DNA from: Sphingomonas xanthus
GTDB taxonomy: Bacteria; Pseudomonadota; Alphaproteobacteria; Sphingomonadales; Sphingomonadaceae
Length of the DNA: 64,000 bases
Reading direction: 5' to 3'
Assembly (NCBI RefSeq): GCF_007998985.1
Contig: NZ_CP041659.1
Location: 1,116,001-1,180,000, forward strand
Shown: positions 20,171-28,117 of the stretch, piece by piece
Numbering within the stretch: position 1 is the first letter of the stretch
Layout: each line of letters starts with the position of its first letter
Notes under the pieces: model-generated
What the model was told of the DNA's origin: nothing
Seen by the model: only the letters and a program-made list of their open reading frames with translations
Database searches by the model: none
Translations under genes and position numbers: made by a program

Positions 20171-20252
20171 CGACCGCTCCTCAAGGACCTGGGGCCGATG
20201 TGCCATAGCTTGCCGACGAAGAACAGACGGGTTCGAGTGGTCATCCGACGAC

Positions 20253-20441
20253 TTAGCGGTCGTCCGATGCAAGCCAGCCGGTCAGGATGTAGAGCAGCAC
20301 CGCAACCGGGCCGGTGACCAGCGTGGCGACGATCATGCAGAGACGGACCAGCAACACGTCGATATTCAGCCAGTCGGCGATGCCGGCACAAACGCCCATC
20401 ACCTTGCCGCGGGCGGGATTGAGCACGAAGCGACCATTCAT
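20253..20441 (-). CDS. pspC: PspC-domain membrane protein (short form)
   Basis: A 62-residue protein made almost entirely of one PspC domain: RFVLNPARGKVMGVCAGIADW followed by two hydrophobic stretches and the end GWLASDDR. In enterobacteria PspC senses membrane stress together with PspB and releases PspA; here no pspA, pspB or pspF is visible nearby, and the protein lacks the C-terminal signalling part of long PspC proteins. AAAGGATC precedes the ATG. It is the second gene of an operon whose upstream region carries a sigma-54-type promoter. Confidence 0.88.
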   Translation of the reverse strand: MNGRFVLNPARGKVMGVCAGIADWLNIDVLLVRLCMIVATLVTGPVAVLLYILTGWLASDDR

Positions 20442-20470
20442 CGGGTCGATCCTTTCGAAAAGTCGGTGGG

Positions 20471-20578
20471 TCAGGCGATCGGCAGCGAAGTGGCGGCCGA
20501 AACGAACAGCATCGAAGCAAGGAAAGCGCCGGCGAGGCTGGTGGCGAGATGACGGGTGTCGACGAACGAAAAAGCCAT
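20471..20578 (-). CDS. 35-residue hydrophobic peptide, first gene of the pspC operon
   Basis: A small gene: ATG 20578-20576, 35 codons, TGA 20473-20471. The peptide is MAFSFVDTRHLATS followed by a hydrophobic Ala-rich segment ending SAATSLPIA, so it resembles a membrane or exported peptide. GGGAG (20590-20586) is seven bases before the ATG, a strong ribosome site. It is followed after 29 bases by pspC and preceded by the sigma-54-type promoter. Support is the ribosome site, position and hydrophobic pattern; I have no homologue to cite with certainty. Confidence 0.65.
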   Translation of the reverse strand: MAFSFVDTRHLATSLAGAFLASMLFVSAATSLPIA

Positions 20579-20624
20579 TTGATATCTCCCTTTTGCGAAC
20601 CCCAATGGGCTCGACAATTCTATT

Positions 20625-20640
20625 GCAGGGAGCGTGCCAA
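20625..20640 (-). promoter_or_regulatory. Sigma-54 (RpoN)-type -24/-12 promoter
   Basis: The minus strand reads TTGGCACGctccCTGCAA from 20640. This matches the RpoN consensus YTGGCACG-N4-TTGCW with one mismatch (C for T before TGC). GG at 20638-20637 and GC at 20626-20625 have the required ten-base spacing. The expected transcript start is near 20613, about 35 bases before the 35-residue peptide's ATG. Enterobacterial psp operons are also RpoN-dependent, which supports the call. Confidence 0.7.
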
Positions 20641-20729
20641 TTGAAAAAATGGTGACTTTTCAGCGGTCATGGCGCAGCCATCCGAAACATATGCGACTTC
20701 CGCGCCTAAGATTTGGTGGGATTTCCCAA

Positions 20730-21587
20730 CTAACCGTTGACGATCACGCCGCCGTTGGGGTGCAGAACCTGTCCTGTCATGTAGCTGGCATCCTCGCAGG
20801 CGAGGAACAGGAACGCCGGCGCGACTTCGTTAGGCTGACCAGGACGGCCCATCGGCGTATCCTTGCCAAACTCCGGAATTTCCTCCGGCGCCTTGCCTCC
20901 AAAAGGATTGAGCGGCGTCCAGATCGGCCCCGGCGCCACGGCATTCACCCGGATGCCTTGCTCGACGAGGTTCGCGGACAGTGAGCGGGTGAAGGCGGTG
21001 ATCGCGCCCTTGGTCGCGCTATAATCGAGCAGCTGCTCGCTGCCCTTGTACATGGTCACCGACGTGCAGTTGACGATTGCCGCGCCCTTGTTGAGATGCG
21101 CGCGGGCCGCTTGGACAAGGTAGAACATCGCATAAATGTTCGTCTGGAAGGTCCGGCGCAGCTGCTCGTCGCTGATGTCGCGGATGTCCTCGTCGGGATG
21201 CTGTTCTCCGGCGTTGTTGACGAGGATGTCGAGCCGTCCGAACGTGTCGATGACCTTCTGGACCGCCTTGGGCGCGAATTCGGGATCGCCGAGATCGCCG
21301 GGGACGAGGATGGCCCGGCGCCCTTCGGCTTCGATGATCGCCTTCGTCTTCTCCGCGTCTTCATGTTCGCAAAGGTAGAAGATTGCGATGTCGGCGCCCT
21401 CGCGCGCGTAAAGCGCGGCAACCGCGCGGCCGATGCCGCTGTCGGCGCCGGTGACGATCGCAACCTTGTCCTTGAGCCGCCCCGATCCCGGGTAGCGCGG
21501 TTCCCAGTCGGGCTGGGGACTTAGCTTGCGCTCCTCGCCGGGCAGCGCATCTTCATGGATCATCGGGTCGACGCTGTCGCCAGACAT
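20730..21587 (-). CDS. SDR-family oxidoreductase (YhdF/YgxR-like)
   Basis: A 285-residue short-chain dehydrogenase. The cofactor motif TGADSGIG is at residues 46-53, NNAG near 126, and the catalytic Ser/Tyr/Lys appear as CTSVT and YSATK. An extra N-terminal stretch of about 40 residues (EDALPGEERKLSPQPDWEPRYPGSGRL) is typical of the YhdF group of NAD(P)-dependent SDRs, whose substrates are not known with certainty. It starts three bases after the stop of the 82-residue protein gene, so the two are cotranscribed. It ends before the sigma-54-type promoter region of the next operon. Confidence 0.88.
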   Translation of the reverse strand: MSGDSVDPMIHEDALPGEERKLSPQPDWEPRYPGSGRLKDKVAIVTGADSGIGRAVAALYAREGADIAIFYLCEHEDAEKTKAIIEAEGRRAILVPGDLGDPEFAPKAVQKVIDTFGRLDILVNNAGEQHPDEDIRDISDEQLRRTFQTNIYAMFYLVQAARAHLNKGAAIVNCTSVTMYKGSEQLLDYSATKGAITAFTRSLSANLVEQGIRVNAVAPGPIWTPLNPFGGKAPEEIPEFGKDTPMGRPGQPNEVAPAFLFLACEDASYMTGQVLHPNGGVIVNG

Positions 21588-21590
21588 GGC

Positions 21591-21839
21591 TTAGCCGTGA
21601 CGGGTATTGGCGGGCTTGCGGACCTTGTCCTCGCGATGCGCCGCGGGCTGCTTGGCCGGACGGCACTGCGCGAACAGGGTCGGATAGTCGAAGTCGCCGG
21701 CGGCAGCGAGCGCCGGGCCGGTCGCCGCAACGCAGGCCTGCTGGCTTTCATAGCGGGTCGGCATCGTCTGGACCGGCGTGCAGGCGGCTGAACCGTCGGC
21801 ACAACCCAGGATGGCAATGACGAAATAACCCGGACCCAT
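21591..21839 (-). CDS. Small Cys-containing secreted protein, function unknown
   Basis: An 82-residue protein starting MGPGYFVIAILGCADGSAAC. Two cysteines in the N-terminal part and two later (QQACVAATG, LFAQCRPAK) suggest two disulfides in an exported protein. ATG 21839 has GGAGAG just upstream; the frame remains open to 22109 but that part overlaps the ABC exporter gene. The C-terminal tail is basic and probably disordered. Similar proteins occur in sphingomonads as hypothetical proteins. It is divergent from the ABC exporter and leads into the SDR gene. Confidence 0.7.
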   Translation of the reverse strand: MGPGYFVIAILGCADGSAACTPVQTMPTRYESQQACVAATGPALAAAGDFDYPTLFAQCRPAKQPAAHREDKVRKPANTRHG

Positions 21840-21948
21840 CTTCACTCTCCGCTTGGACTTGAACGCATAACGGCCGGGAAATCCGCCTTGTTCCAAACGC
21901 TTCGTCGCACCATTGTCGATTGGCGCTGTCACTCCTACCTGTCGAGCG

Positions 21949-23760
21949 ATGGACAGCGCCGCGCCCGCCACCGAAACCAGCAAGGGCAGTTTTTCGGTGC
22001 TTTGGCGCTTTTTGCCGATGCTGTGGCCGAAGGACGAAATCTCCTTGCGCCTACGCGTCATCGCGGCGGTACTTCTGGTCCTGGTCGGCAAGGCGATCGT
22101 TCTGGTCATGCCCTTCGCCTACAAGGCGGTGGTCGACGGGATGAGCGGCGAGACCGCAGCCTGGGGCGCGGTGGCTATGCTGGTCGTCGCCTATGCATCG
22201 GCGCGGTTCGGCGGGGTGCTCTCCGACAATCTCCGCAACGCCATTTTCGAAAAGGTTGGCCAGAGCGCGGCGCGGCGCCTGTCGGCGCGGGTTTTCCGCC
22301 ATGTCCATTCCTTGAGCCTGCGCTTCCACCTCGAGCGGCGCACCGGAAGCCTTACCAAGATCGTCGAGCGCGGGACGAAGAGCATCGACTCGATGCTCTA
22401 TTTCCTGCTGTTCAACATCGCCCCGACCTTGATCGAACTGATCGCCATCTGCGTCATATTCTATGTGAAGTTCGGTCCTGGGCTGGTCGCGGCGACGCTG
22501 GCGATGGTTGCCCTTTACATCGTCTTCACCCGTCAGGTGACCGAATGGCGTACCAAGCTTCAGCGCGAAATGAACGAGGTCGACAACAAGGCGATCGGCC
22601 GCGCGGTCGACAGCCTGCTGAACTATGAGACGGTCAAATATTTCGGCGCCGAGGAGCGGGAGGCGAAGCGCTATGACGAGGCGATTGCCAGCTTCACCCA
22701 CGCCGCGGTGCGCAACGAAACCTCGCTCGCCTGGCTCAATGTCGGCCAGAGCCTGATCACCAACCTGATGATGGCCGGGGCGATGGGCTTTACGGTGTGG
22801 GGCTGGAGCCAAGGGCGCTTCACGCCGGGCGACGTGGTGCTGGTCAATGCACTGCTGATGCAGCTGTTCCGGCCACTGGACATGCTCGGCTGGGTCTATC
22901 GCTCGATCCGCCAGGGCCTGATCGACATGGAAGCGATGTTCGCGCTGACCGATACGCCGGCCGAGGTTGTCGACGCGCCCGGAGCCAGGGCGCTGTCGGT
23001 TTCGACCGGCCATGTCCGGTTCGAGGGTGTGGCGTTCGGCTATGAGCCTGAGCGGATCATCCTGAAAGGCGTGACGCTAGACGTGCCGCCCGGGAGCAGC
23101 CTTGCGGTGGTCGGCCCGTCGGGAGCGGGCAAGTCGACCCTGGCCCGGCTGCTCTATCGTTTTTACGATCCGACCGCCGGGCGGATCACCATCGACGGGC
23201 AGGACATTGCCGCGGTCAGCCAAGCGAGCCTGCGCGCGGCGATCGGGATCGTTCCGCAGGACACGGTGCTGTTCAACGACACGATCGGATACAATATCGC
23301 CTATGGCCGCGAGGGCGCGACCCAGGCGGAGGTCGAGGCGGCCGCCAGGGGCGCAGCGATCGACAGCTTCGTCGCCGCCCTGCCTCACGGCTATGAATCG
23401 ATGGTCGGGGAGCGCGGACTGAAACTTTCCGGCGGCGAGAAGCAGCGCGTGGCCATCGCCCGCACCCTGCTGAAGAACCCGCCGATCCTGATCCTCGACG
23501 AGGCGACATCCGCGCTCGACAGCCGCACCGAGGAAGCGATCCAGGCCACACTCAACGCGGCCAGCCGCGGCCGCACTACCATCATCATCGCCCACCGGCT
23601 GTCGACCATCGTCGGCGCCGACCAGATCGTGGTACTCGACGCCGGCAAGGTCGCCGAACGGGGGACGCACGGCGAGCTGCTGGCCAAGGGCGGGCTCTAC
23701 GCCGACCTATGGGCGCGCCAGGCGGCGGAGCGGGAGTTGGAGGAAGCGGCGGAGGGATAA
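21949..23760 (+). CDS. Atm1/HMT1-type ABC exporter (permease-ATPase fusion)
   Basis: A half-size ABC exporter of about 603 residues. Six transmembrane helices fill the first half; the VKYFGAEERE motif in the intracellular loop is characteristic of the Atm1/ABCB7 group. The ATPase half carries GPSGAGKST, the LSGGEKQR signature and ILDEATSALD. Atm1-type exporters carry glutathione-linked sulfur species or metals across the inner membrane; that substrate class is inferred from the loop motif. ATG 21949 is preferred, with TTG 21913 as an alternative; neither has a strong ribosome site. A TGTCCGC palindrome begins directly after the stop. Confidence 0.9.
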   Translation: MDSAAPATETSKGSFSVLWRFLPMLWPKDEISLRLRVIAAVLLVLVGKAIVLVMPFAYKAVVDGMSGETAAWGAVAMLVVAYASARFGGVLSDNLRNAIFEKVGQSAARRLSARVFRHVHSLSLRFHLERRTGSLTKIVERGTKSIDSMLYFLLFNIAPTLIELIAICVIFYVKFGPGLVAATLAMVALYIVFTRQVTEWRTKLQREMNEVDNKAIGRAVDSLLNYETVKYFGAEEREAKRYDEAIASFTHAAVRNETSLAWLNVGQSLITNLMMAGAMGFTVWGWSQGRFTPGDVVLVNALLMQLFRPLDMLGWVYRSIRQGLIDMEAMFALTDTPAEVVDAPGARALSVSTGHVRFEGVAFGYEPERIILKGVTLDVPPGSSLAVVGPSGAGKSTLARLLYRFYDPTAGRITIDGQDIAAVSQASLRAAIGIVPQDTVLFNDTIGYNIAYGREGATQAEVEAAARGAAIDSFVAALPHGYESMVGERGLKLSGGEKQRVAIARTLLKNPPILILDEATSALDSRTEEAIQATLNAASRGRTTIIIAHRLSTIVGADQIVVLDAGKVAERGTHGELLAKGGLYADLWARQAAERELEEAAEG

Positions 23761-23786
23761 TGTCCGCCGAGCATGGTAAGCGGACA
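23761..23786. repeat. TGTCCGC...GCGGACA palindromic element (copy 1)
   Basis: TGTCCGC (23761-23767) and GCGGACA (23780-23786) form a perfect 7-base inverted repeat with a 12-base loop, immediately after the ABC exporter stop. No T-run follows, so it is a poor terminator. It resembles the imperfect palindrome at 24373-24400 on the other side of the NTF2-like gene. An interspersed-repeat nature is a guess. Confidence 0.5.
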
Positions 23787-23841
23787 TCGATGTATGGGCT
23801 TTAAGAGTTCCATCGTTCCACTTGAGCCAGCGGGGTGATCA

Positions 23842-24315
23842 ATGCCAAATTTTCTGCAGCGCGGTGCGGCCGCCTGGTGCGTCATGAGCCTGACAGCCTG
23901 TGCCACGGTCCCTACCGACACCGCCGCTGAGGAGCAGCGATTAATGGAATTGAGCCGCGAGTGGTCGCAAGCGGCGTCCAGCGGGGATCTGGACCGCATC
24001 GTCAGCTACTGGGGAGACGATGCAGTGGTAATGATGCCCGGGCTGCCAACTTTCCGGGGGAAAAGCATTATTCGAACCTATGTCGCCGAAAGCCTGAAGA
24101 TCCCAGGCTTCAGGATCAGCTGGGAGCCTCTGGAGGCGCGAGTGTCCGCCTCCGGTGACATGGGATACATAGTGGAAAAAAGTCACGTCACTATGCCTGA
24201 CAGCACTGGGAAGCTAACCACGACGACATCCCGCACCGTGACCGTCTGGCGGAAGGGCGCGGATCGTCAGTGGCGCAACGTTGTGGATATTGGCAGCCCG
24301 GAGCCTGCGCGTTAA
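23842..24315 (+). CDS. NTF2-like (DUF4440/SnoaL) lipoprotein
   Basis: A 157-residue protein with a signal peptide and lipobox SLTAC (Cys20), then an NTF2-like cone fold: ELSREWSQAASSGDLDRIVSYWGDDAVVMMPG is typical of the DUF4440 / ketosteroid-isomerase-like group. The family includes enzymes and pure binding proteins, so no reaction is assigned. GGGGTGATCA precedes the ATG. Codon use looks less GC-rich than in neighbouring genes, and similar palindromic sequences lie on both sides (23761-23786 and 24373-24400), hinting at insertion. Confidence 0.78.
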   Translation: MPNFLQRGAAAWCVMSLTACATVPTDTAAEEQRLMELSREWSQAASSGDLDRIVSYWGDDAVVMMPGLPTFRGKSIIRTYVAESLKIPGFRISWEPLEARVSASGDMGYIVEKSHVTMPDSTGKLTTTTSRTVTVWRKGADRQWRNVVDIGSPEPAR

Positions 24316-24372
24316 CCGTGAGGTCTGGATCTTCTCGTTCCGAAGCATGGGACGAATTGCGCGAGTGTCGGG

Positions 24373-24400
24373 ACGTCTGCAATGAGTCGAAAGCAGGCAT
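24373..24400. repeat. Imperfect palindromic element (copy 2)
   Basis: ACGTCTGC (24373-24380) pairs with GCAGGCAT (24393-24400) at seven of eight positions including one G-U, around AATGAGTCGAAA. It lies just before the 3' end of the HerA-like gene. It resembles the element at 23761 in layout and core (TCYGC / GCRGRCA). I recall a TGTCCGC-TTTCGACCC-type intergenic palindrome in sphingomonads, but this is memory only. Confidence 0.45.
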
Positions 24401-24407
24401 TGGCGTT

Positions 24408-25862
24408 TCACGCCGCCGCAGTACTCCACCCCAACCTCGGAATAGCGATACTCCGCTTCCCGCTCAAATCCACGCGGCTAACGATTAACTCCCGGCTCTC
24501 GATATATTGAAGCAGGCGCCGGGCGCGACCCAGCGAGGCGGTGCCGTAGCTGGCGGCAATGGCTTCGTCACTGGGGCAGGGCGCACCTTCCCGCGCTGCC
24601 CGGGCAACCAGCAGGAACGGGCCGAGCATGTCGTCGGGAAGGCTTTGGGCGGCCTCGAGTGCCGGGGCCCAGCTATCGTCGGTCGAGTCGAAGATTCCGG
24701 CCCGGGCCATTGACAGCCTGCGGGTGAAGTCGGCGAGAGCGAGCGGCGGCCTGGCAATGCCAGCCATCCGGCAGCGGACGGTGAAATCCTGATAGAGGAT
24801 CGAGGCGGACCGGGCGCCGCTGTCGGGGTCATCGACGATGGCGCGGAGCACGTCGGCGATGATCTGATCGGTTTCATCGTCCGATTTGGCCGGCAGCGGC
24901 TCGGGCCGGGCCGGCATGGCTGCGGCCATGGAGTGCAGCAGAGCTTCGGAGGGAAGGGGTTTGACGGTTTCGCGGGGCGATTGCGGGGCTGCGACCGGCG
25001 GTTCATCATCGCCGGGCGCGAACAGCAACCCCTGCAACTCATTCGCCGGCGCATCGGGCAGCGGAACCAGCTTGGGACTCATCGATCGGGCGCGGGTCTC
25101 GACCTCGCCGATGGCGACCGCGATCGGCCGGCGTGAAATCGCCGGGCCCAGCGCGAGGAAGGTACCGCGCGGCAGGTCACGAATCGCCTCGGCCTGACGG
25201 CGCTCCATGCCGAGCAGGTCGGCGGCGCGGGCCATGTCGATGTCGAGGAAGGTGCGCCCCATAAGGAAGTTACTTGCCTCCGCCGCGACATTCTTGGCCA
25301 GCTTGGCCAATCGCTGCGTGGCGATGACGCCGGCCAGCCCGCGCTTGCGGCCCCGGCACATCAAATTGGTCATTGCGCTGAGCGAGGCGCGGCGCACTTC
25401 CTCAGCCACCTCGCCGCCGCCTGAGGGCGCGAAGAGCTGCGCTTCGTCGACCACCACCAGCGCTGGATACCAATGGTCGCGCGGAGCATCGAACAGGCCC
25501 ATCAGGAAGGCCGCGGCGCAGCGCATCTGGCCTTCCGCCTCCAGCCCTTCAAGGCTGAGCACCACGCTCGCGCGATGCTCGCGGATCCGGCCCGCGAGAC
25601 GGGCAATATCCTTTTCACTATGGTCCGCCGCCTCGACCGGGACATGGCCATATTTGTCGGCCAGCGTGACGAAATCGCCTTCGGGGTCGATCACCACCTG
25701 CTGCACCTGCCCAGCGCTCTTTTCGAGCAGGCGCCGCAGCAGGTGTGACTTGCCGCTGCCCGAATTGCCCTGGACGAGCAGCCGGGTGGCAAGCAATTCT
25801 TCGAGGTCGATGGCCATGGGCTGGCCCCCGGGGCCGCTGCCCATGTCTACGCTGACGGTCAT
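24408..25862 (-). CDS. HerA-like ATP-binding protein (DUF87), divergent from recQ
   Basis: About 484 residues. The N-terminal half is a HerA/FtsK-type ATPase: Walker A QGNSGSGKSHLLRR near residue 34, VVIDPEGDFVTL, Walker B VVVDEAQLFAP, and the RKRGLAGVIATQRLAKL stretch near the arginine finger. The C-terminal half is a Pro/Ala linker and an alpha-helical region. ATG 25862 fits the family's short N-terminus (TVSVDMGSGPGGQPMAIDL); ATGs at 25907 and 25913 are alternatives. It starts 76 bases from recQ on the opposite strand. DNA translocation is inferred; no nuclease partner is seen. Confidence 0.82.
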   Translation of the reverse strand: MTVSVDMGSGPGGQPMAIDLEELLATRLLVQGNSGSGKSHLLRRLLEKSAGQVQQVVIDPEGDFVTLADKYGHVPVEAADHSEKDIARLAGRIREHRASVVLSLEGLEAEGQMRCAAAFLMGLFDAPRDHWYPALVVVDEAQLFAPSGGGEVAEEVRRASLSAMTNLMCRGRKRGLAGVIATQRLAKLAKNVAAEASNFLMGRTFLDIDMARAADLLGMERRQAEAIRDLPRGTFLALGPAISRRPIAVAIGEVETRARSMSPKLVPLPDAPANELQGLLFAPGDDEPPVAAPQSPRETVKPLPSEALLHSMAAAMPARPEPLPAKSDDETDQIIADVLRAIVDDPDSGARSASILYQDFTVRCRMAGIARPPLALADFTRRLSMARAGIFDSTDDSWAPALEAAQSLPDDMLGPFLLVARAAREGAPCPSDEAIAASYGTASLGRARRLLQYIESRELIVSRVDLSGKRSIAIPRLGWSTAAA

Positions 25863-25937
25863 CCCGCCCTTATTGGCAGCAGCCGAACTCAGCGCGCAAG
25901 CTTGCATCGTCATCTCTGCCCATCGATAGAGCCCGCT

Positions 25938-27701
25938 GTGACCGTCACGCATCAAATCCTTCACGACCGATTTGGCTTTTCCCATTTTCGCGGGGTCCAG
26001 GAGCAAGTTGTCGACCGTGCCATCTCCGGAGGCCACACGCTCGCGGTGATGCCCACCGGCGCAGGCAAGTCGCTCTGCTACCAGCTTCCGGCCCTGATCC
26101 GGCCCGGTACCGGGATCGTCATCTCCCCGTTGATCGCGCTGATGCAGGACCAGGTGCGAAGCGCCGACAGCCTGGGCATTCGCGCCGCCGCGCTGACCAG
26201 TGCCAGCGACAATCCCCGGGCGATCCGCGATGCGCTGCGCGACGGGGCGCTCGACCTGCTCTACGTTGCGCCTGAACGCGCCGCGACCGAGGGATTCTCC
26301 CGCTTGCTGGAGGAAGCGGACATTGCCCTGTTCGCAATAGACGAGGCGCATTGCGTGAGCGAATGGGGCCACGACTTCCGACCCGACTATCGCCAGCTCC
26401 ATTCCCTGCTCGACCAGCACCGCGAGGTACCCCGGCTTGCGCTGACCGCGACCGCCGACCGCCGCACGCGCTCCGACATCCTCGTCCAGCTTGGAATCCC
26501 CGAGGAGGGTCTGGTGGTTGCCGGGTTCGACCGGCCCAACATCCGCTACCATGTCCGCCCGCGCGACGGCCTCCCGAGCCAGCTCAAGAGCCTGTTGCGC
26601 GATCAGCCGGGCGCCGGGATTGTCTATGCGCCGAGCCGCGACAAGACGGAACGGATTGCCGAGCAGCTGCGCGGACCCGGCCGCTCGGCGCTGGCCTATC
26701 ATGCTGGGCTCGACCATGGCGTTCGCCAGCGCAACCAGGGCGCTTTTGTCGCCAGCGAGGACATGGTGATGGCGGCGACGATCGCGTTCGGCATGGGCAT
26801 CGACAAACCCGACGTACGCTTCGTGGCCCACGCCGCCATCCCCAAGTCAATCGAGGCCTATTACCAGGAGACAGGCCGTGCCGGGCGCGACGGCGACCCC
26901 GCCGAGGCCTGGCTGTTCTGGGGCGCCGAGGATTTCGCCCGCGCCCGCCGCCGAATAGAAACCGAGATCGAGCCAGACCGCCGCGCCGGGGAGCGCGAAC
27001 GATTGAACTCGCTCGCCGCCTTCGTCGAGGCCGCGACCTGCCGCCGCGCGATCCTGCTGCGCCATTTCGGCGAGGACCCTCCGCAAGCTTGCGGCAACTG
27101 CGACAATTGCCTCGACCCGCCGGCGACGATCGACGTGACTACCGTCGCGCAAAAACTGCTGAGCGCGGCGTTCAGAACCGAGATGCGTTTCGGAGTCGCG
27201 CACCTGGCCGCGGTACTTGCCGGCGACGACAACGAAAAGGTGCGCCAGTTCGGCCATGACCGATTGTCGGTATTCGGGATCATGGACAAGGACGAGCTGG
27301 CCTTGGTCAGACCGGTCGCAAGGTCGCTCGTGGCCCGCGATGCTCTGCGCACCGACGACTATGGCGGATTGAGCTTTGGTCCCGGCGCGAAGGCAATCCT
27401 CAAGGGCGGCGAGACGCTGGTCATCGCCGTCCCGCCGAGCCGGCCAAGCCGCAAGCGGCGCGGCGGGGACCATCCGCACGATCCATTGTTCGAGGCGCTG
27501 CGCGACTGGCGCCGCCGGCGCGCCGCCGAACAGGGGGTCCCGCCTTATGTGATTTTCCACGATTCCACGCTGCGCGCGGTGGCGACGGGGAAACCTTCGA
27601 GCCTTTCGGCGCTTTCTCAGATCGAAGGTATCGGCGATACCAAGCTGGAGCGCCACGGCGAGTCGCTACTCGCCGCGCTGGTGGGCGCGATGGAGGAATG
27701 A
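25938..27701 (+). CDS. recQ: ATP-dependent DNA helicase RecQ
   Basis: A 587-residue 3'-5' DNA helicase. Motif I is PTGAGKSLCYQLPA, motif II is IDEAHCVSEWGHDFRPDY, and TGRAGRDG is motif VI. The RecQ-Ct zinc site follows: CRRAILLRHFGE, then CGNCDNC. A single HRDC domain lies at the C-terminus (PLFEALRDWRRRRA to LSQIEGIGDTKLERHG). GTG at 25938 is the likely start because it begins directly at VTHQILHDRFGF, the normal RecQ N-terminus. The downstream DUF442 gene overlaps or abuts the stop. RecQ works in recombination and replication fork repair. Confidence 0.95.
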   Translation: MTVTHQILHDRFGFSHFRGVQEQVVDRAISGGHTLAVMPTGAGKSLCYQLPALIRPGTGIVISPLIALMQDQVRSADSLGIRAAALTSASDNPRAIRDALRDGALDLLYVAPERAATEGFSRLLEEADIALFAIDEAHCVSEWGHDFRPDYRQLHSLLDQHREVPRLALTATADRRTRSDILVQLGIPEEGLVVAGFDRPNIRYHVRPRDGLPSQLKSLLRDQPGAGIVYAPSRDKTERIAEQLRGPGRSALAYHAGLDHGVRQRNQGAFVASEDMVMAATIAFGMGIDKPDVRFVAHAAIPKSIEAYYQETGRAGRDGDPAEAWLFWGAEDFARARRRIETEIEPDRRAGERERLNSLAAFVEAATCRRAILLRHFGEDPPQACGNCDNCLDPPATIDVTTVAQKLLSAAFRTEMRFGVAHLAAVLAGDDNEKVRQFGHDRLSVFGIMDKDELALVRPVARSLVARDALRTDDYGGLSFGPGAKAILKGGETLVIAVPPSRPSRKRRGGDHPHDPLFEALRDWRRRRAAEQGVPPYVIFHDSTLRAVATGKPSSLSALSQIEGIGDTKLERHGESLLAALVGAMEE

Positions 27702-27703
27702 GC

Positions 27704-28117
27704 ATGCAACGCGAGCTTGACTCGAAGACACTGATCGACGGCCAGATCCGCCCCGAGGATGTCGCCCGACTGAAGGCGATGGGCGTCACGCTGATCGTCA
27801 ACAACCGGCCCGACGGCGAGGACGCCGACCAACCCACCAGCGCCGAGATCGAACAGGCGGCCGACGCCGCAAACATCGATTACCGGCATGTCCCAATCGC
27901 CCGCGGCATGGGTCCGTCGGACATTGAGGCGATGCGCGAAGCGATCCATTCGGCCGGCGACGGCAAGCTTTTCGCCTTTTGCCGGTCGGGCAATCGGTCG
28001 GCTCTGGCCTGGGCCGTCGCGCGCAACGAGGATGGAGTATCGAGCGCGGAACTCAATCGCTGCGCCAGCGAAGCCGGGTTCGACCTCGGCCCGGTCGCCC
28101 ACCTGTTGCGCGACTAG
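27704..28117 (+). CDS. DUF442 / TIGR01244 phosphatase-like protein
   Basis: A 137-residue protein of the DUF442 family (often called TIGR01244 sulfur transferase or beta-lactamase hydrolase-like phosphatase domain). The signature CRSGNRS (CX5R) is the P-loop of the dual-specificity phosphatase/rhodanese-like fold and the cysteine is present. ATG 27704 is preferred because GGAGGA lies at the correct spacing; ATG 27698, overlapping the recQ stop, would have no gap to it. In other bacteria this domain is fused to a persulfide dioxygenase; here the candidate persulfide dioxygenase is far away at 51575. Confidence 0.82.
   Translation: MQRELDSKTLIDGQIRPEDVARLKAMGVTLIVNNRPDGEDADQPTSAEIEQAADAANIDYRHVPIARGMGPSDIEAMREAIHSAGDGKLFAFCRSGNRSALAWAVARNEDGVSSAELNRCASEAGFDLGPVAHLLRD

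Noticed and set aside
20171..20272. Extension of the 50-residue peptide to 84 residues
   Set aside because: It overlaps pspC in another frame, and the internal ATG at 20170 has the good ribosome site.
25863..26831. N-terminal extension of the HerA-like gene across recQ
   Set aside because: The extension is antisense to recQ and has no domain; family members start near TVSVDMG.
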